From NCBI GenBank assembly GCA_030841105.1, contig JAVEDE010000123.1:1-64000 (forward strand): a DNA stretch of 64,000 nucleotides. Reading direction: 5' to 3'. A model generated the notes under the pieces. The model was given only the letters and a program-made list of their open reading frames with translations. It made no database searches and had not been told where the DNA came from. The DNA is from Pyrinomonadaceae bacterium (GTDB lineage Bacteria; Acidobacteriota; Blastocatellia; Pyrinomonadales; Pyrinomonadaceae). Made by a program: the position numbers and the translations under genes. Shown here in pieces: positions 58,339-64,000 of the stretch. Every line of letters starts with the position of its first letter. The stretch's first letter is position 1.

Positions 58339-58853
58339 ATGTGGAAAACGGCGAGACAATTTGAACGGCGGACTGAGGCGGGGCGCACTCTCAGGATCGG
58401 CGAGGTGGCCGGGGCGACGGGGATCAGCGTCGAGGCTCTGCGCTTCTACGAGCGGCGCGGCCTGCTCGGTCGTCCCGCGCGCACGGCCTCCGGTTATCGC
58501 GCTTACGACGAAGGCGTGCTCGAACGCCTCGCATTCATCAAACGGGCGCAGTCAATCGGCTTTTCGCTCGACGAGATCGCGGAGATTCTGTTGATGCGCG
58601 GGCGCGGCGAAGCCCCCTGCGTCGAAGTGCGCGAGGCGGCACGACGCAAGCTCGCGGAACTCGACGCGCGCCTGCGCGAACTGCGTCGCTACCGCACGGA
58701 ACTCGCGCGCACGCTCGCCGACTGGGACGAGCGCGGCATCGAAGAAGGGCAGTTCTGCGGACTCATCGAGCATAGCCACGTCCACGCGCCCGCCGCGTCG
58801 GCAACGACAGTGACGCCGCCCGCGCGCAAAAAGACGGGCAAGGGGAGACACAA

Positions 58854-58857
<4 letters not shown>
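58339..58857 (+). CDS. MerR-family metal-responsive regulator
   Basis: The protein is 172 aa from ATG 58339, placed by the promoter just upstream; longer in-frame codons back to 58156 cross the operator. A winged HTH ([26 protein letters not shown]), the GYRAY wing and a long dimerisation helix are present. Cys94 (EAPC) and Cys140 ([13 protein letters not shown]) lie like the metal ligands of ZntR/MerR rather than the CueR C-terminal pair, so the sensed metal is not certain even though the next gene is a copper-type ATPase. A His/Ala/Lys tail ends the protein. ATGA overlap with the ATPase gene. Confidence 0.93.
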
Positions 58858-61265
<2,408 letters not shown>

Positions 61266-61296
61266 ACTTCCTTCGCGTTTTGATTGAGGAATGAAA

Positions 61297-61677
61297 ATGG
61301 ATACGACGGAAATTATTGTCTTGCTGGGGGGCGTCGCGCTCATCGCCTTCGTGCTCTGGTACTTCTTCGCGGGCGAGGGCGTGCGTGCGGCGGCGGGCTT
61401 GACGGCGGTGGGCGCGCAACGTCTGCGCGTGCTGGTCAAGGGCGGCTACACGCCCGACGTGATCGTCGTGAAACGCGGCGCGCCCGTCGAACTCGACTTC
61501 TATCGCGACGAGACCAACTCCTGCACCGAGCAGATCGTCTTCGGCGACTTCGGGATCAGCCGCATGCTGCCCGCCTTCAAGACGACCCGCATCAACTTCA
61601 CGCCCGAACGCGCGGGCACGTTCACCTTCAACTGCGGCATGAACATGGTGCGCGGCAAGTTGATCGTGGAAGATTAA
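61297..61677 (+). CDS. Membrane-anchored cupredoxin-domain protein
   Basis: The protein is 126 aa from ATG 61297, because GAGGA directly abuts ATG 61291 and is properly spaced only for the second. One N-terminal membrane helix (TEIIVLLGGVALIAFVLWYF) is followed by a cupredoxin-like domain. Its sequence runs LRVLVKGGYTPDVIVVKRGA, LDFYRDETNSCTEQIVFGD, and NCGMNMVRGKLIVED, with Cys and Met residues at likely copper-ligand positions. The usual His ligand of type-1 sites is not obvious. It probably binds or hands over copper in the periplasm for CopA export. Confidence 0.85.
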   Translation: MDTTEIIVLLGGVALIAFVLWYFFAGEGVRAAAGLTAVGAQRLRVLVKGGYTPDVIVVKRGAPVELDFYRDETNSCTEQIVFGDFGISRMLPAFKTTRINFTPERAGTFTFNCGMNMVRGKLIVED

Positions 61678-61816
61678 TGCGGCTTTCGGTCGCATCAGGG
61701 GAAGGGGGCGGCCACGCGTTTTCCGCTCGCGGCAAGTTAGCGCGGCGGCGCGCGTTCGTGCTAAATTGACGGCCACCGGAAAGCTGTCAGGTCGGCAACA
61801 CCAACTCTGCAAACTT

Positions 61817-62383
61817 ATGCGTCGCACGGCTCTCATCTTCGGCTTGCTACTCACGCTCACGGCGGGCGTGTGGGGCGGCGCGCTGGCCTCGGCCGCCTCC
61901 GCTTGGTGCTCGCACGAAGCGGGCGCGACTTCCGCCGCCGACGCGCACGACTGCTGCCGCGCACGAATCGGCAACTCCGCCGCCGCACACCATTCCGATT
62001 CGCAGCCGCCCCCGCACGACGCATCAACCGCCCGGCACGAAAGATCAAACGCGCAAAATCAAACTGATCAATCGCACGCCGGGATGACTTGCGAAGGCGC
62101 GGCCTCTGCTTCTACGACCGAGACCGACGCTCCGGCTCTCGTCGCGCGCGGGTTGTCTTGCGCCGAATGTTGCGCGGGCGGTTCAAGCGAAACTCCGGCG
62201 ACGGCGTTTGTCGTCGCGCCCGAACAGGGCAAAGTTAAGCGCGACGCCGCGAGTGCGCTCTCAGGCGCGCGCGAACGCGGCGCGCCCGCGCCGTCTCACG
62301 CTTCGCACCTTGCGCCCTCGCAGCACGCGCCGCCCGTGCCCCCCGAACGTCGCCACATTCTGATCAGCGTCTTTCTCATCTAG
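61817..62383 (+). CDS. Cys/His-rich secreted protein, probable metal binder
   Basis: The protein is 188 aa from ATG 61817; an in-frame ATG at 61766 would precede the signal by 17 residues. A signal peptide (TALIFGLLLTLTAGVWGGAL) is followed by mature sequence rich in Cys and His clusters: WCSHEAGATSAADAHDCCRA, AAHHSDSQPPPHDAS, MTCEGA and LSCAECCAGG. No family was recognised. Its place between a cupredoxin and a His/Met-rich outer-membrane protein in a copper operon suggests periplasmic copper sequestration. Confidence 0.7.
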   Translation: MRRTALIFGLLLTLTAGVWGGALASAASAWCSHEAGATSAADAHDCCRARIGNSAAAHHSDSQPPPHDASTARHERSNAQNQTDQSHAGMTCEGAASASTTETDAPALVARGLSCAECCAGGSSETPATAFVVAPEQGKVKRDAASALSGARERGAPAPSHASHLAPSQHAPPVPPERRHILISVFLI

Positions 62384-62397
62384 CCCTTCTCGGACGT

Positions 62398-62436
62398 TTC
62401 CGGCCTCGCGCGCCCGCGCGAAAGTTTCGGCCGGAA
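62398..62436 (+). terminator. Hairpin after the Cys/His-rich gene
   Basis: TTCCGGCC (62398-62405) pairs with GGCCGGAA (62429-62436), with a GC-rich inner stem, 15 bases after the stop codon. It may separate the regulator-pump unit from the outer-membrane gene. Confidence 0.5.
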
Positions 62437-62462
62437 GCGCGCAACCCTGCTCCCTCGTCAAT

Positions 62463-62493
62463 CAAAAATATTTGCACGCAAAAATATTTGCAC
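62463..62493 (+). repeat. Tandem 15-bp direct repeat upstream of the outer-membrane gene
   Basis: CAAAAATATTTGCAC occurs perfectly at 62463-62477 and again at 62479-62493, a 16-bp period. Each has a palindromic AAATATTT core, striking in this GC-rich DNA. It lies 63 bases before the next ATG, a plausible binding site for a regulator contacting successive turns of DNA. Confidence 0.65.
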
Positions 62494-62556
62494 AGACGTG
62501 CGGCGCGCGACACTTAGCCCCGCCGCAACTTCGGAGAGCCGTTGAGAGGTTAGAGA

Positions 62557-64000
62557 TGAATTTACCAAAACTCACACACGACAACTTACGCGCGCCCTTT
62601 ATGCGTGCGCTGGCGTTGGCCGCCTTGCTCGGCGTCACGGCGGCGGGAGCGCGGGCGCAACACGACCAGCACGGCGAACACCCCGCGCCGAACAAGCCCG
62701 CGCCCGCCGCCACGCCCACGCCCGCGCCGGTTAAACCTGCACCTGCGGAAGTTGATCATTCCATGCACGCGCCCGCGCCCACACCTTCGCCCGCGACGGT
62801 TAAACCCGCGCCCGCCTCGGTTGACCACAGCATGCACGCGGGGCACGACGCCGCGACGAAGGGCACTACTGAGGCGGAGGTTGTCAAAGAGGTCTCGGAG
62901 GCGGAGGTCAACGAGTTGATGGTGATGTCCGGCGACGTGATGGGCATCCGCAACGGCGCGAGCCGCGCGAACTTCACGCCGATGGCGCAGATGGGTTCGG
63001 GCACGGCGTGGCAGCCCGCCGCGTCGCCGATGTACATGACGCACAAGGTCGCGGGCGATTGGCTCTTCATGTTTCACTACGAGGCGAAACTCGGCGTGAA
63101 CGCACAGGGCGGGGCGCGCGGGGTGACGAAGTTCGAGTCGCAAAATTGGTTCATGCCGATGGCCTACCGGCGCGTCGGCGCGGGCACGCTGCAACTGCGC
63201 GCGATGCTCAGTCTCGAACCGCTGACGTTTTCGGGCGTCGGGTCGCCGGAGCTTTTCCAGACCGGCGAGACTTACCGGGGCGAGCCGATCATTGACGCGC
63301 AACACCCGCACGATCTGTTCATGGAACTCTCGGCGCAGTACACCGTGCCGCTCGGCGACCGCGCGACGTGGTTCACCTATTTCGGTTTTCCCGGCGAGCC
63401 TGCGCTCGGCCCCGTCGCCTTCATGCACCGCCCGTCGGCCTCGGAGAATCCGACCGCGCCGCTCTCGCACCACTTGCAGGACTCGTCGCACATCTCCTTC
63501 GGCGTCATCACCACCGGCTTCACTTATCGCTGGTTCAAACTCGAAGGCTCTGTCTTCAACGGGCGCGAGCCGGACGAGCGACGCTACAACTTCGAGTTCA
63601 ACCCGCTCAACTCGCGTTCGGCGCGACTCAGTTTCGCGCCCAACAAAAACTGGACTTTTCAGGTGAGCCACGGCTTCCTGCGCAACCCCGAACAGCTTGA
63701 GCCGGGCGATGTGCGGCGCACCACCGCCTCCGTGCAGTACAACCGGGCGTTCGCGCGCGGCAACCTTGCGGCGGCCTTCATCTGGGGGCGCAACCACGAA
63801 AGCCACAGCGGCGAAATCTTCAACCTCAACGGCTACACCTTCGAGACGACCGCGAACTTCCTCGCGCGCAATTACCTCTACACGCGGCTCGAACTCGTGG
63901 ACAAAAACGAACTGCTGCGTCACGCGGAACTCGACGCGCTCGGCTTCGACCACGACACGCACCCGCAGTTTCGCATCGGCGCATACACCTTCGGTTACGT
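62557..64000 (+). CDS. His/Met-rich outer-membrane beta-barrel-like protein, 3' end missing
   Basis: The frame from ATG 62557 is open to the window edge (481 codons). A signal peptide (MRALALAALLGVTAAGARAQ) is followed by a ~75-residue Pro/Ala/His/Met linker in which VDHSMHA occurs twice (one as EVDHSMHAP). Then comes a long beta-rich domain: TKFESQNWFMPMAYRRVGAG, IIDAQHPHDLFMELSAQYTV, FGFPGEPALGPVAFMHRPSA and SHHLQDSSHISFG. I recall such proteins beside copper resistance genes as uncharacterised porin-like proteins. Metal binding by the linker and an outer-membrane place are inferred. The overlapping minus-strand frame is a GC artefact. Confidence 0.82.

Noticed and set aside
62586..63962. 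458-codon minus-strand open frame at the right edge
   Set aside because: The plus strand has a better start, signal peptide and conserved beta-rich protein running off the edge.

Overview
The window is GC-rich bacterial chromosome. It most resembles Acidobacteriota, probably class Blastocatellia. The grounds are family-level impressions (DUF4388, YHS/LolA-like secreted proteins, PxKF-tailed NHL proteins, a WYL/SDR pair) and no marker gene was searched. No rRNA, tRNA, CRISPR array, transposase or phage gene was found.

Layout. 1-18.6 kb is a mixed housekeeping and envelope region: a partial X25-domain glycosidase (-), a patatin, a YHS/LolA-like secreted protein with a PQQ-propeller protein, a LytS/LytTR two-component pair, an NHL/PKD/HYR secreted protein, a DUF3365 haem protein, a DUF4388/TonB_C-like protein with an unknown 499-aa neighbour, a divergent SDR/WYL-regulator pair around a palindromic operator candidate, and PilT. 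A 920-bp non-coding stretch follows.

18.6-49.3 kb is one same-strand type VI secretion (T6SS) island: tssJ-K-L-M-A-B-C-hcp-tssE-F-G-vgrG, then a MORN-type protein, a DUF4280 (PAAR-like) tip, a SPOR protein, six cargo-like genes and a vWA-PP2C-kinase-WD40 signalling module. No tssH/clpV is present. Two structural genes carry unusual fusions. TssB (sheath) has two adhesin-like beta domains at its C-terminus. TssG (baseplate) has a C-terminal cyclic-nucleotide-binding domain with its phosphate-binding residues in place. The cargo genes share a proline-rich N-terminal sequence (consensus APPVYRPQPxPKVLQTK) joined to different C-termini: a DUF4157 metalloprotease-like domain, a Zn-knuckle/basic tail, an HNH nuclease, a GHYQP-type module, a caspase-fold-like domain and a His-Me-finger-like nuclease. 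No immunity gene is recognisable beside them. This shared-leader effector set, delivered by a modified T6SS under a TerY-type phospho-signalling module, is the best candidate for an undescribed system here.

49.3-64 kb returns to housekeeping genes: ilvE, an M19 dipeptidase, endonuclease IV, a frameshifted zinc-ribbon remnant, an amidase, leuS, a TlpA-like thioredoxin and a CsbD-like protein. It ends in a metal-resistance operon: a MerR regulator with a 20-bp-spacer promoter, a CopA-type P1B ATPase, a cupredoxin, a Cys/His-rich secreted protein and a His/Met-rich outer-membrane-type protein that runs off the window.
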